Assembly: GCA_964036665.1 (NCBI GenBank) | Contig: OZ038527.1 | Coordinates: forward strand, 2,232,001-2,296,000 | Reading direction: 5' to 3' | Origin: Gordius sp. MW1 | Lineage: Eukaryota > Nematomorpha > Gordioida > Gordea > Gordiidae | DNA length: 64,000 nucleotides | Shown: one piece after another, positions 45,101 through 58,100 of the stretch | How positions within the stretch are numbered: position 1 is the stretch's first letter | Layout of the letters: the number at the start of each line of letters is the position of its first letter | The notes under the pieces: model-generated | The model's database searches: none | Seen by the model: only the letters and a program-made list of their open reading frames with translations | Told to the model about the DNA's origin: nothing | Translations under genes and position numbers: made by a program

Positions 45101-48100
45101 GGGTAGTATTTAATCGAAGCTTCTAGGTGTGGATAATAGGCCGACAAATTCTATTTAATCATAAAAATTACATTAGGCCTATGGTTATTTTTAATTTTTA
45201 TATTAGACTGCTAACTCCTAATTCGTTCTTTATCTGGGAGATCGAGTTGTAAAAACGGCTGAGTTTTGTTTGGTCGACTTTTGGTTTAACTAAGACTAAT
45301 TGTCGCGTCGGGTCTGTTTCTCAAACTTCGACTAAGTCTAGAGGTCGACCAGGAAAAACAGACCCTAAAACCCATTGTTTTGATTATGCTATATTAGATT
45401 AAAATTAAAAGTCGACCAAACAAAACCCAGCCAATTTTACAACACTAATAGGAGATATTGATTGGTATTTAATTTATACCCTTAATCGATAACAAATGTT
45501 TCAAAAAGTAAATGTTAGCAATTAAATAGCAAAAACTTTTCACGTTTTGAGTTTTTATTGTATAAAATTTTTTTTACCTTGAGGGAATTTACTCCGTCGA
45601 CTATGAATCCGAAAGGAATTGTTTCGTAGAAAAAGGCGCTTTTACTTTTGATGGAGTAAGGCAAGGCTGGTGACGCGCAAATCATAAGCGTAGCATTTAG
45701 GATAGCACATTTCTATATTGAATTTTTTGTAGTACAGTAGATAAAACAGTATTTTGCTAAGTTTTATTTGCATGAAGCTCAGTTTTAATTTAAATATTAA
45801 TTTATCCAAAATCCGTATAATACTAGTATTTGAGGGAAAACATAAGACACAAAATCGGCATAACTATCTGTAAATATAATTCATTAGACATAACTGAATG
45901 TTTTCCGACTATTTACAATTCTTAACTTCCTAATTTATTTATCTCCCCCTCACAAAATATGTAATTTTTTATTGTAACAATTAGTTGTTTTTAACTATTT
46001 TACTAAATAAAACATTTCAAAAAGATCGTTATTTTACCGTTTTCGGTGATTCATAATTTTGCAAATTCAGGAAAAGGTAAGCTTCGGTTATTAAGTCGAA
46101 AGAATTCCCGGTGATTAGCATAGTTCGTCCACCACTGCAATATTTTTGTATAAATTCATATTTCACGACAAAGCAAATATTTCAAATAATTTAAGATGTG
46201 ACAATATATTATTTTTACAATTTTCCGTAATTTTTAATGTGATAATACCTAGCAAAACTTTCTAACGGATTTATTGAATAGATTACGGGATCGGGCATGT
46301 ACTCATATACGTCATCAATCGTTTTTTCGAAATTATCAATAACTATCCTAACTTTCTCCATCCTCAATGGGGCAGATAAGACTGATTGGGTTACACACGT
46401 TAATGTGTTGATATCTCTTCGGTAAGTAGTTTTACTCGCATCCTTATTACTGAAACACAATAAAAATAGTGATGTTTAAATTGTATAAATATTATGAAAG
46501 AGTATAATAAAATTTATTTTTGTTTCCTCAGAGGCCCTATGTTGGGCAGATGTTTTATATGTCAAAATAGTTAAATCATCATTTTGGCCATGGTTTTTGG
46601 CGATTAAAGTTACTTTTGGTTAACATCATTACCAAAAAATTAAGTTTATAATTGCTGAGATTATTAAAAATCACGAGGAAAATTTAATCTAGATTTTGTC
46701 TGGTTTATGAGTAAAATTATGAAAAAACTAATAAATTTAAGTAAATAACTAAAAATAATCATTTTTTACCTTTCATGTATTAGGCAAGGTATATAATCTA
46801 AAAAGATTTTTTGTTTCGTCCCAATATTTATATTGCGTCCTTTGACCGTTAATCTAGTACCCCCTGACATGGGTCCTTTGTTAGGCGTAATAGAGTATAA
46901 TTCAATGTCCTAAAAATATTGTTACAAATTTAAAAAATTCAAAATTTATTTTTTTTAATTTTTTACCATATAGGTGAAATTGAGGTCCGAAAAATAAGGA
47001 GATTCAATGCGATTGTTGTAAATCATCACAGTTTGCGTTCCAACAACGTTTGAAGAGGACGTAAGGCACGTTATTCTAAAATAATAAAATATATATTATT
47101 TTATGAAGTTACGAAAAATTTATGTAAAGTTAAAACAATAAAATTTGCAAGTTTTAATACTTGGTAGAAACTTCGAATGATTTCATAATGCACCCCGATT
47201 GTCCAATTATTATATTTAACTCATCCATGTGTTTTTGTACCAAATCGTGACCCGTAATTGTAACTAAAGTGCCCCCATCTTTTGGTCCAAATTCTGGAAA
47301 AATCTATGAAAATTTATAATTTTTGAGAAATTCATACGAAAATAAATTATTTCGAATAAAAATATCTGTCGTTAAAATATATCATTTTGAATGTAGTTGG
47401 TCTTTTTCGATTTTGTATTCCATATAAAACATGATAAAGAGCTTTTACAAATAAATAAGTTATATCATTTATTTATGCTCAAATGCCTATAATTTTGCGA
47501 TAACCATGGACGTAGCCAGGAACAGGATAGGATTTAGAGGGGGGCAATCATGATTTAGAAAGGGGCAAAATGAGGCAATAATGATTTAGAGAGGGGCAAA
47601 ATGATATTTTTTTGAAATATTAGCCATAATTATATTAAATTTTAAAGGATTTTTGAATTTAGAGAGAGGCAGTCGCCCCTTTCTTCCATCCCCTGGCTAC
47701 GCCCATGACGATAACCCTTACAAAATTTAATGATCACTGCATTTCTACATTATAATCAATCTTATAAGTAAATAAGTTATATCATTTATTTATGCTTAAA
47801 TGCATATAATAACTGATATAACTTACAAAATTTAATTATACCTTTCGGTACATTTCTAAATTTTAATCTATCGGGGAATTTACTTTTAATTTTGAGGGGC
47901 CAGGGCATTGGCGATTTTCCATTATGAATGCCGATGGACATTGATGCTCGTGAAGACAAGTATTTGAGGACGGACACCATGTACACTTATAAAGAGGATC
48001 TAAATTTTTACAAAGCGTGCAATCCGCAGCCAAAGATTCGCATTTGTATAGCGTTATTTCTGTCGAATCTACTCGGTGTTTTTCGTTCCAGAGTACCGTT

Positions 48101-51100
48101 AATTTTCCCATTATTTGTGGTTGGGCACTCGGATACAAATACTATAGGTAAATAAATTAAATAAATAAATAAATAAAAATATACTTTATAAGGTTGGCAA
48201 CTGATTATTTTGTGGTTTTTATTTGTCACCGCTTTGACATGGACACTGTAATCGTCAAATTCCACCAAACAGCTGTACCCACTCTGACCGGCCTATTTAA
48301 AAGGTAAATATATAAATAATTATCATGATAAACACCTAAAAAAATTTGTGAAAAACTTACTAGAGGTTTGGGTAGATTTTTGCCTCTTATAGAAATTTCG
48401 GTAGCGACTTGATTCGGCACCAAGATGTTCGGATTAAAATCGTAATCAAATTTCGGACATTTTTCCGTTGGATTTTGAGGGCCCATTACCTGATAAATAC
48501 AAAAAAAACTCATAATAAACCAAGTCTTACAAATTATTAAAAAAAAAAAATAGGGAATCAAATTTCTTTCTTATCCCATGATAATCGCGAATAGTTTTTT
48601 ATAAAACAAAAAATCGGCATTACTATCTGTAAATTTAATTCAATAGCAATATCGGAATTTTTCCCAAATATTCATAACGCTTGACTTTTTTTATTTATTT
48701 ATTTCATCTTTAAAAAATATGTATTTTTTAAAAATTATAAATGATTGTATAAAAAAAAATAAAATATTATCATTTAAATTTCAACATTTTTAATAATTTT
48801 AATGCTCCATAATAAAGGACAATACAAATTATTTATACCGAAACGGATCTCGTGACCACGGTCTGGCAAGGCAGAGTGTGAAATAAACACACATTTTCGT
48901 ACAAACACCAATTGCAATTCCATTGAGCGGACAAGCACGATTGACAGTTGGTCAAGTGCGTGCAATCGTAAAAAGTAAAAGTTTGTTCGGCCAAAACGAT
49001 TTTTTTCGATACGTTAGAAAATATCTGTAAAGGCACTTTGGCAAAACCTAAAAAGTCGAAGAAAATCAATTATTATTTTCTAACTTGAAAGCTATCATTG
49101 TTACCTTCTTCTGGGTTTATAGCGGGTCTTTCTTCGAATGAGGGCAATTGACATTTAAGTCCCCAGGGCTGAATTTGTGCTTTGATAGGATTGGATTCTC
49201 CGAAAACGCATATGTAATGTGAGTTAGGAATTAACGAAGGCAAATGAGATATATTGAGGTGAACCTAGAGAGATGTAAAGCAAAAATAAATTACGGTTCT
49301 GCATGGACTAGTGTTGTAAAAACGGCTGGGTTTCGTTTGGTCGAACTTTGGTTTTAGTCGACTAAACATAACCCCCCGACCAAAGGTTCCACCAAAAAAT
49401 CCTAATCATTATTGTTCCCCCCCCCCTCTCTAATTCTAATGCTGGCTAAGCCCATGCGGTTCTGGCTAACGGATCAAATCTGTGCGATAACTTACAGATG
49501 TTAATTGGGTAAGTTCGGCTCTCTCCGGCTTGATCGAATTGAAATAAACGCATTGCCTTGAGCGAAAAGGTAACCAACGACTGTAGACAGATGCGGTCGT
49601 ACATTCGGATTGTACTGTACATCTACATTTTTATAAATTTATTATAAATGTAAATTTATTTAACAACAATAATTCTTTATTAAACACTTTTTCAGAAAGT
49701 TAAACATTCATTAACTGAACTTAATAGCATATAAAGTTAATAATGAAATTAAATCAAGCTTACTTATTGTCGTGGGTACACCAACCACAATAAGGATCGC
49801 TGGCTTCCATGCAACTTAAGCAATCCTGATAGTTCTCGCAAGATGCAATGCTGATTTTGTATACCTATTAAATTGGATTTCATTATTAATCTTTATAGCT
49901 CATTTTTTAAGATAGCAACAATAAAATCATTTTCATATATATATTAATCAAATAATATGACTATTTTTTTTGCATATGAATTGCAACCTAAGCCATTTAT
50001 AAATGTAGGAGCTAGTTAATTTATAAATATATCCACATACTTAAGTCTCATTAAAGGGGTATAAATGTAAGACAGCAATTTCGTGCCTATTAATAAAGTA
50101 CATTACCTTATTATCCAGAACTTAAGGAAGCCAAACCGTAAAATAACGGATCTGTTGGACTCATAAATTTAATTTGATTAAGCGACTGGTGTATTTTATG
50201 ATTCTTTTATTACCTCATAAAATTACCATTGACCAATCTCATTTATTAATCGTCAATTTTACTACTACACTAACATACATTTTTGTTATATTCCTAGAAA
50301 TTATATTAAATTAATGACGATATACCATTATATAGTCAACAAATAGTAACAGAGTGTTATGGTTATTTCATTCATTTAATAAACTTAATGCAAAATGCTT
50401 CTACTAATAAAACATATGCCCAAATGTTTTCACCATATTTTACGATAATGGAATAATACATAAACAATTCTCAACCCATTTATAATGGTAAAATTTAATG
50501 ATTCAAAGCACATTAAAGCAATCATTAACATGAAATTCAAACTTTTGGCTCAACACAACATAAATATGTTAGCTGATATATTATGCAAATGCTCATGTGT
50601 TTTAAACTTGTACATTATAAAAGTTATATATCAGGTTCCGACGTTCCGTTAATTTATAATATAAAATAGCCATTTAACTAAAAGCCAGGCACAAATATAT
50701 TTATGCTAATGACCAGCATGTCAATCTCAATTTTTATCATAAATATTTATGGAAATATTAAAAACTTATCATAAATAATTTATTATTCAATTAACATCAT
50801 GCTATGTCAAAGTCCTTTCATTTAAAATGGTTTCCTAATTAAATATTACTAAAAAATAATATCACAACAATTATAGTTGTGATATGTCAATTGTAAAACA
50901 ATTTTGGTGAAACTTGAACTAACCAATGAATTTCTTATTTGGTTAGAATTTAAGGTATGAAATTTTAAATGTAACGCTCATAGCTAGATAAGCGCTACTT
51001 TCCTGTTTTGAGTTATGCCATTATTCCGGATGGCTAAGCAGCTTACCATACGTAATGTCGCGTATAGTGTAAGTGACAATAATAAATCATCCATCAAATA

Positions 51101-54100
51101 AATGGCAGCAGCAGCAGCAAAGATGATGTCCTGATAAATTAATGAGGGGAGGGCTGTCTGTCTTGTCTGCTGATGCTATACTATGACTGTTATACAATAT
51201 GGCCAGCGCCAGCCGTATACCCTAGCGTCATTTGCCCAACTTTATTAAGCTAACTTGTTTTTGCAGATATTTAATGCTCTATGATGAAAAGCACCCATCT
51301 AAGCATGATGTTGATGTTATGTCATATTAGTGTCCCTCCCAAAGTTAATATCCCATTAACCCCCCCCCCCTGACTGTCTAAATTTTTACTCGCAGAAGTG
51401 AGTTCGTATTTAATGGGTTTTTTCCCTGTGCGTTAAATAAATATCATAAATAATTAAGCATCATATCTGCTGGGAAATGTCAACGATAAATCATGAAAGT
51501 GGAATTTATGTTGTGGATATGGAATTAGACAAGTGTGAACTCATATTTATATTTAATTAAGGTTTATTTTCTGATGCAAAAAATCTGTTATTTTAAAAAT
51601 ATAGGTACTTTTTGGGATGTCATCGCGTATATACTTTTTGATGCTGCATCGACGTAGAAATCTTTTTGAAACGTCTCGCCATGCGGATTAATTGGGGTTG
51701 AATAATAAGGAAGCGAGCCATTTTTTTCAAGCAAAATCTAAATTTTACATTATTATAGATATTTAAAAATTAAAAAAAAAATCTTAAATCAGCAATCTTT
51801 TGTAGTAAATTTACTTTATCCAGGCGTCCATCATTAGTGCCCCAAAAAGCTACCGTATGCCTACCCGATATGCCTATAGTAAAGGCCGTAACCTCGGATG
51901 CATTTTGAACCTCGTATATTGCTTTACTTTTTAAAGCCATTCGACCTTCGATTCTTGGATTAGGTTTGGTTGTGTCACAAAAATCTGGTCCCACATACGT
52001 ATTCTGTAATAATCATAAGATTATAATAAATCCGTTAATAAATTTAAATCCCAGTGCGAAATTGTGTTTAAGGCTATATTTATATTTATTAGAAAATGCT
52101 TTTGAATAGCACCTTTTCCCTATTTATTTTTCGGGATTAAAACAGTAGTAATTCGTGCCTAAATGGATGTGAACTTTTATACATTTTTGACTTATTAATG
52201 CGTGTGTAATATATATATCATTCCCCCGTTACCTACAATTCAATATTCTTAATATAATTTAATTGCAGATTTCGCCTTACTCGACTCTAATTGACTTTCC
52301 TAGGTCTAAATAACATGACATTAACTATTCCAGCACGACCCTCCACTCGTTATACACGCATCTATCCCCCATTAATGTAATTAAAAAAAGAAGACAAGCC
52401 TGCTCTCTCTCATGGCGATGACATTAAGAGAGGTTATGATCCAGAACGCCATGATGTTTTTTAATTTTTACTTTGCCCTCCCTCTCATGATTAAAGAGAC
52501 GACAAAGCCCAGATTTTACATGTATGACTGAACCAACAACTATCTACTCCCTCGGATTACACAATAAAAGGACGAGACGGACACGTCTATTCCTCATTAC
52601 ATTCATAACATGGTGATCTTGTGATCTCTTCTACCCCCTCCCTCCCTCCCCAAGCGCCTTATTAAAGTGATGATGAGAAGACCTTTCTTTGTGTCGTTGA
52701 GTGGGATTATTTTGTCCTCCTCCATTTTCTCACTCATTATTACAATGCGGACAAGACGGCGGTTTAGTCGATAATCAGGATTTTCCCGACCACTTTTTAA
52801 TGTCATTAAATTGTAACAAAAGACCTTAAAAACACACCTATCCTACGTTATAAAAAGTGTCTTTATAAACTAGATTCGCTATGCGATACAAAATATCTAT
52901 AGTATACTAATAACAAGAGGCTTTGATTTCGATTCAATATGATTGGCGATCGTCTAGATGGAATACTAATAAGTAGCCTCCTGTCCTGTACTAATCACAG
53001 GTCTATTGACTGGTACCGGCAACTTGAACCTACAGAATTTGAGATTTATTAGGGTTGAGGGCCACATTCGATTGATGAAATACGAAAGCTCGTTACCATA
53101 AAAGGCAAAATAGGATTAAATAAAATAAATTACCCTTTTTAAACTCCAAAACAAATTTAGGGAGGGATGTGGCCAAATATTAAATATTAATTTAAAAAAT
53201 GTATTTGTGAGGGGTTCTATTTAGCAATCGAGAAAATCAGGGTCATCTTGTTTCACTGTATGAGATAGGGGGAGTTAAGATGGTGTGATTAAATGAAAGG
53301 CTGGGTAAAATTTGTCCTTACATCGTCAGACTTATATTTTTGAACAAAATTTGGGACTTATTGGATTAAGAATTAAACAACTACAAAATAAAGAAAATAT
53401 TATAAAATTTACCAAAGAGGCAATTTGAATTAAATTATGGGAAATGTTTCTTAACGCTTTATTACATTTGTGACCAACAATAAAAAGTGTCTTCTTTTGT
53501 AGTAGGTTTGGGGTAGCCTATCTGGCTTCCCATCCACGATTAACCAATACCATATGAACTTTAATTTAAATTGAATGTTCATAATAATTAATATATTTAA
53601 TATGACAATTATTCCGAATAAATTTTCTAGTAGACATAATAAAATTACCGATTTAATGCATTTAGGATTGCCAGGGTTGATGTGACTTAAGCCACGAGTC
53701 TGATAGGTTCCGTTGTAGCACATTCTTATGTTGTCAGTAAAAGCTTCGTTGATCTTAGCCAAAGGGTAATAGCAAATAGCCATGTCATCTCGATATGACT
53801 CCGACAACCTTTCGGATGGTTCAAAAAAATAACCTGAGGGGGCCTGGTAAATTTTTCCGTTATGCTTATGAGAGGGACTTTCCTTCGCGAAAACTGCTAT
53901 TAGGGTTCGTGTATCCAGGTTGATATCGCTCCTAGTTGAATGATCATAGGAGGCTGAGGTTAGATCTTGGCCCACGTTACCGAAGTAGGCGCGCTTCAAT
54001 ATTGGATAGGAATTTGGTGGGGCATCGTCAGAGTCCTTAGTAACTTTGCGCGATGATCCGAATTGACACTCTAACGGAATTTCTACGTAAGTGTGAAAGG

Positions 54101-55142
54101 AATCATCTTGAATACAGACCCGTGATATTATGCTGTGTAACTTGGGCTTCGCACTACCGACTTGCCCGACAAAATTGAAATCCATGTTCCCCGCCCTCAA
54201 TCCCGTAGATTCGGGCTGTATGGTTAAGGTATAAGCAAAACCTTCGGCAACGAAACCGTACTCGAACACAACTTTATAGGAATGGCTGAGATCTTTCAAA
54301 ATTTGTAATCGACTTTGACCTCCGCGAATGCCGTCATTTGCTAAGGCAAAGTTATCCTGTGGTACACGCAAACTTAGGGATGATGATTGAAACTCGGACC
54401 ATAACTTTCCGTTGTGACCTAGGTATGTTTCTCCGACGTACATGTATCGGGGTGGAATATTACTATTCGGTCGATCTCTCTTTGCTACGAATTTGTAGTC
54501 TATCCTATCAAAATTTATGATGGGAGGAGGCTTCACGGCTAGAAAACTAAGGGTCGAGGATGGCATAAATTCGGACACTACTTGAGTCGTTGACAATTGT
54601 GCAAAAGTCAACTTGACTTGTAATATCGTCTTTCCAAATTGATAATTGGAATCGGGCACTGAGGGTACCCTGTCATCATGATACGTAGAAACAGTCGATT
54701 TTGGATTATAGCTGATGGCTATTGTTTGACAAAAACCACCAAATGTCCCACAAACTATAAGCTGTCGAGCTAGCGTGTCCAAAAGCAAAAGTTTGTTGAT
54801 GTTTAAGCTATTAAGTTCAGGTGAAGGTGACTTGTTGGAAAGTTTTGAACAAAATTTGTAATATTCTTCGCGTTGACACAAAGAACGATAGCTCAAATCT
54901 ATTGTAGCCATAACAGCGAAATCCAGTCCGTTTAAGGCGTACAATAGATCGTTTCCAATCACATAAATTATAGGAATATGTGAATAATGATCGATAACCA
55001 TATGATTTAGATTCGTCAGATTTTTGGAACTTTGAAAGTTGAGATTTTCAATTTCACCTATACGATTTTTTTTGCCATTGGGATCCTGACCATCGCACGA
55101 CACTCCAAAGGCAAAGCATATATATAAGAAATATTTCAGCAT
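39193..55142 (-). CDS. plexA: Class A plexin, semaphorin receptor (31 coding exons, complete)
   Basis: Single-pass receptor for semaphorins with a cytoplasmic GAP for Rap-type GTPases. Exons in reading order: 53649-55142, 51815-52003, 51609-51737, 49764-49864, 49496-49622, 49105-49264, 48839-49047, 48361-48489, 48185-48292, 47884-48141, 47161-47303, 46967-47075, 46770-46909, 46249-46449, 46038-46134, 45578-45712, 45028-45150, 44404-44595, 43762-44023, 42965-43119, 42111-42917, 41637-41783, 41189-41348, 40579-40857, 40374-40495, 40216-40314, 39971-40131, 39779-39926, 39588-39728, 39471-39545, 39193-39423. All phases agree, giving about 2276 residues. Domains: signal peptide 1-16, Sema to about 610, PSI at 613, 762 and 916 alternating with IPT domains to about 1345, membrane helix about 1381-1405, then split GAP with an inserted GTPase-binding domain (about 1806-1900). 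GAP arginines are kept in RRTES (1733) and LPLRFWVN (2083). Class A is indicated by [13 protein letters not shown] and [20 protein letters not shown]. The cytoplasmic part is unusually long. Confidence 0.95.
43410..43490. mobile_element. MITE-A fragment in plexin intron 19
   Basis: Only the left end (ATGTTGTAAAAACGGCTGGG) and part of the interior remain. A MITE-B follows about 30 bp further on. Confidence 0.6.
43520..43699. mobile_element. MITE-B in plexin intron 19, near-exact duplication
   Basis: TACGGGCGTAGCCAGC to TTGGTTAGGCCCATG, flanked by GCCCGCCT and GCCCGCCC (7 of 8). Confidence 0.82.
43762..44023 (-). other. plexA: Plexin exon 19: membrane helix and juxtamembrane coiled coil
   Basis: Residues about 1349-1436. 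A hydrophobic run of about 24 residues ([14 protein letters not shown] at its core) is followed at once by basic NRRSR, which fits an inside-facing border. Next comes the juxtamembrane helix [20 protein letters not shown], nearly the same as in arthropod and vertebrate class A plexins. This exon fixes the topology: everything encoded upstream is extracellular and everything downstream is cytoplasmic. Confidence 0.93.
44829..44994. mobile_element. MITE-B in plexin intron 17
   Basis: CATGGGTGTAGCCAGGGGGT to CCTGGCTACGCCCATG. The flanks share TTTGT only. Confidence 0.8.
45242..45447. mobile_element. MITE-A in plexin intron 16
   Basis: Left end GAGTTGTAAAAACGGCTGAG, right end ACAACACTA. The flanks CTGGGAGA and ATAGGAGA match at 6 of 8 positions. 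Confidence 0.78.
47505..47707. mobile_element. MITE-B in plexin intron 10, near-exact duplication
   Basis: CATGGACGTAGCCAGGAACA to CCCTGGCTACGCCCATG, flanked by GCGATAAC and ACGATAAC (7 of 8). A 30-bp internal segment (GGGGCAA...ATGATTTAGA type) is duplicated. Confidence 0.85.
49309..49384. mobile_element. MITE-A fragment joined to a MITE-B fragment, plexin intron 5
   Basis: Starts TAGTGTTGTAAAAACGGCTG, breaks off near 49384 and passes directly into the right end of a MITE-B (to about 49456). Confidence 0.65.
49865..51608. other. Plexin intron 3 (1.74 kb)
   Basis: Separates the last Sema exon from the first PSI exon. AT-rich with a GCAGCAGCAGCA stretch near 51106 and a C10 tract near 51361. 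No repeat family from elsewhere in the window is seen. Confidence 0.5.
52004..53648. other. Plexin intron 1 (1.65 kb)
   Basis: Lies inside the Sema coding region. Contains a pyrimidine-rich stretch (CCCTCCCTCCCTCCCC near 52636) and GA-rich segments, otherwise AT-rich. No MITE found, unlike the downstream introns. Confidence 0.5.
53649..55142 (-). other. plexA: Plexin exon 1: signal peptide and most of the Sema domain
   Basis: A single 1494-nt exon encodes residues 1-498. ATG 55142 is followed by a hydrophobic stretch ([13 protein letters not shown]) ending at a plausible signal-peptidase site. The rest is Sema beta-propeller, including the plexin-like blocks [20 protein letters not shown] and RVCIQDD. 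The open frame continues for 66 codons beyond 53649, but the GT donor there joins in phase to the next exon, where the Sema fold continues ([15 protein letters not shown]). Everything downstream is cut into much smaller exons. An upstream non-coding first exon probably exists but I cannot place it. Confidence 0.9.
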
Positions 55143-58100
55143 TTTTTAATTTAATAAATTATAACAACTTTAATGTGTAAAACCTCCATACGAACATAAT
55201 TATTCGTGAATATCAATGTTAAGAGAATAGTTGATTACAAGGCCTGAAGTATTCGGAATTTTAAATGATGATTGCTAAAGCAGATACGCAGTTTAAAGGC
55301 AATTCTAGGTGGCTACTCTAAAGTTCAATAGCGATATAATTTAATGTGGAATGCGATTCTGATACGATTTACGATACAGAGGATGTTAAGGTGAAATAAA
55401 TCGCGGAATTCGAACTTTTAAACATTTTTAAGGATTGAAAAGAAATTGTGAAAAAAAAACAATAATAATAAAGCGTGTAACTAAGGAAGGTTGAGGGTGA
55501 ACGATTAGTAACATTGTATATGTACCCACTACGACAATCTATACATACACTACACTTTTATGAGAGCATTATTATTATCACAATTACAAATGGGGAGAAA
55601 AGGGGGACGGGGAGGAGAGACTAATATCAGGTTTCCGTTTCTCTCATCGTTTAGTTCGCGATATATGTATGTATGGATTGGATGGATATATTAAATGAAT
55701 GTCCAGCCAGCTTTGTGCCGCTGCTATTAGTTAAGAGATTAATTTATGCTGACCTCCCAAGCGCTCTTGCAAAAGGACATTTCGAAAAGATCCGGTTTAA
55801 GTACTCAGCCTGCAATTTGGCATCGGTACATTCTTTGACCATAATTAACACTGCCCAACAATTTGCGCGGGGAGCGGGAGAGAAGGGAGCTATAAAAGAT
55901 GAAATAAAGTGGCAACATAAATTAGAAGGAACGTAATCGCGATATCGAAAAGAGCCTTTTAGGATAATAAACACTGCGGGAAATTAACGTTTCGGTCTGT
56001 AAAACTAAAGTAAAAGAGGGAAAAATTTATTCTGTATACACTCTAATTGATGTTCAAAATTAGCATACTGTCGTTCCACAAAAAATTTGGTTCTAAAGCA
56101 ATGGCTATTAATTATAAAAATAGAATGACAAAATGTAATTATAATATAATAAAATTTATTGCGTTTTTTTTAAAGTGACATTTGTAATATTTAAATTTGA
56201 AAGTGTGTTTAATCAAATATTATGCAAATCTTTTACTTCGTCTAGAGGTACATAATGTAAACCAATTCATGGAAATTTATAATTTTTATAATCCTTGAGG
56301 ACAAAGTTTATTTTCACAGCTATAATCAAACCCCTGAGAAATTTTCGAGGCATATAAAGTGACATTAAAATGGGACATTGCGTTATAAAATGTAATCTCA
56401 TGACTCCGATCTGCTTTAAAGGTGCTCCCTTACAGTTATCAAAGTCACTTTTGCTCAACTTCAAACCACTTGTTGCCTATCTATTGCACAATTTGTGTGG
56501 GACTTTTACGCATAACCTATAGGTTATACATATAAAGGATTCATATGTTAACTGCCCTCTATCTGCTATCCTTTCATATGTACACAACCAACCACAAAAA
56601 GAGTACTACTGACGAAATTAATTAAATATTGGATCCCTGCACAACACTGGAAATGAAATTTTAATGCCTATCTATAATAGCATAAAGGATTTGGGTATTA
56701 GAGATTATAGATACGACACATCTCTCATAGGGTTGATTGATTATATATGAGAAATCTTTCGCGCGAGCCGTTTGGGTTCCTAGTGGTATAATAAGACCAG
56801 CAAAAAAACACATAGTATTCCAATCAACCTCACTGTCCCTTTAGCCCGGGGGATTTAGCGATGCAATCGCGTTTCGAAGTAATGATGTCTTCTTAGGCAT
56901 AATGCGACAGACAGAATAATTACAAAAATCGTATACATTAATTTTGCTTTAGGAATTGATTTATACTACTTTGGTATATATATATCAATTATAACGGGGT
57001 ATCACCAGCATTACGGTGGAATTATTCTATCAAACAATATCAATTATTGTTTCTCTCACATATAAATCATAACAGTATTTACAAGAGATTATTAATTAAG
57101 ATTTTTGTTACAGTCAATAAAGTGTCCGTGGGGGTGGGGGTGTTCAAAACTATTATAAAGGGTGTTGTCGTGCTTGCCCCTTATCTAAAATCGCCATCGG
57201 GAGACATGTTGTTAAATTGGCACATAATTATTATTTATCACATAGCAAATTGGGGGAATTTGGTTGCCTTTTGCATTACTCTGTAACGCTTTTTAATTTA
57301 GAGGAAGCCATGACTGCTGGGCTTAGTGTGAAATTAATTTTTAATCGGTGTAGAGTGGGGAGATATGGCGAGAGATAAAAAAAAATCTTTCGATTGCTTT
57401 GGGTCATCGAACGACAATTTTTGTCATCACTAGCTACTACGTTTAATTAAGCACGAACGGGTTCAATTTAAAAATTTATTTTTTGCTTTTGTTGTACTTG
57501 ATTATTAATGAATTTTAGACTAGGTTTAGGAAATGCTTTTAAGTTCGCGTAAAAAAGTTTAGCTTAATCCTTTGATTTACCACTTATAAAGATCAATCTG
57601 CCTTATTAGATTTAAGCAAAGGATTGGAATTAAATGCAAATAATAAAGAAAAGACAATAGTATAAAAAATATCACAATCAATATTTCATATTTGCTCAAC
57701 TACTTTACCAACTATAATATGGTATGGTAAAATACATTTTTTAAGGTGCATTCGAATTGTGTGTTATTTGCTTAGTGAGGTAGTCAACCTTTGCAATCAG
57801 ATCCACACTCACACTCAACGCTCATTTTTCGCAATTTTAATTAACTCTCAAGGTCCATATGGTCATTATAACCCAGGGCTCAGGAGATGAGATTATGTGC
57901 TTTTAATTAAACTGGATAGTAATAGTAAAGTAGTTGCCTGCCACCCCAAACTAATACACGGTCTGGTATAGGTGAGAGTGTTAGGGATGCTGAGGGTAGG
58001 CAGGGGGGGGGGTTTGGTGGTTAAAACTTTGATCAATATTTATTTAGTTTGAAACAATAGGTTGCTCCTAGTAGTGAGTTAGGCGGTAAAATTATTCCTA

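Noticed and set aside
53451-53648. Plexin first exon running to 53451 with a hydrophobic tail
   Set aside because: A GT donor at 53648 joins in phase to 52003, where the Sema domain continues; the tail ([16 protein letters not shown]) is intron.
55673-55974. Overlapping open frames of 76-87 codons on both strands
   Set aside because: Mutual shadows without domain similarity; no supporting splice or start signals.
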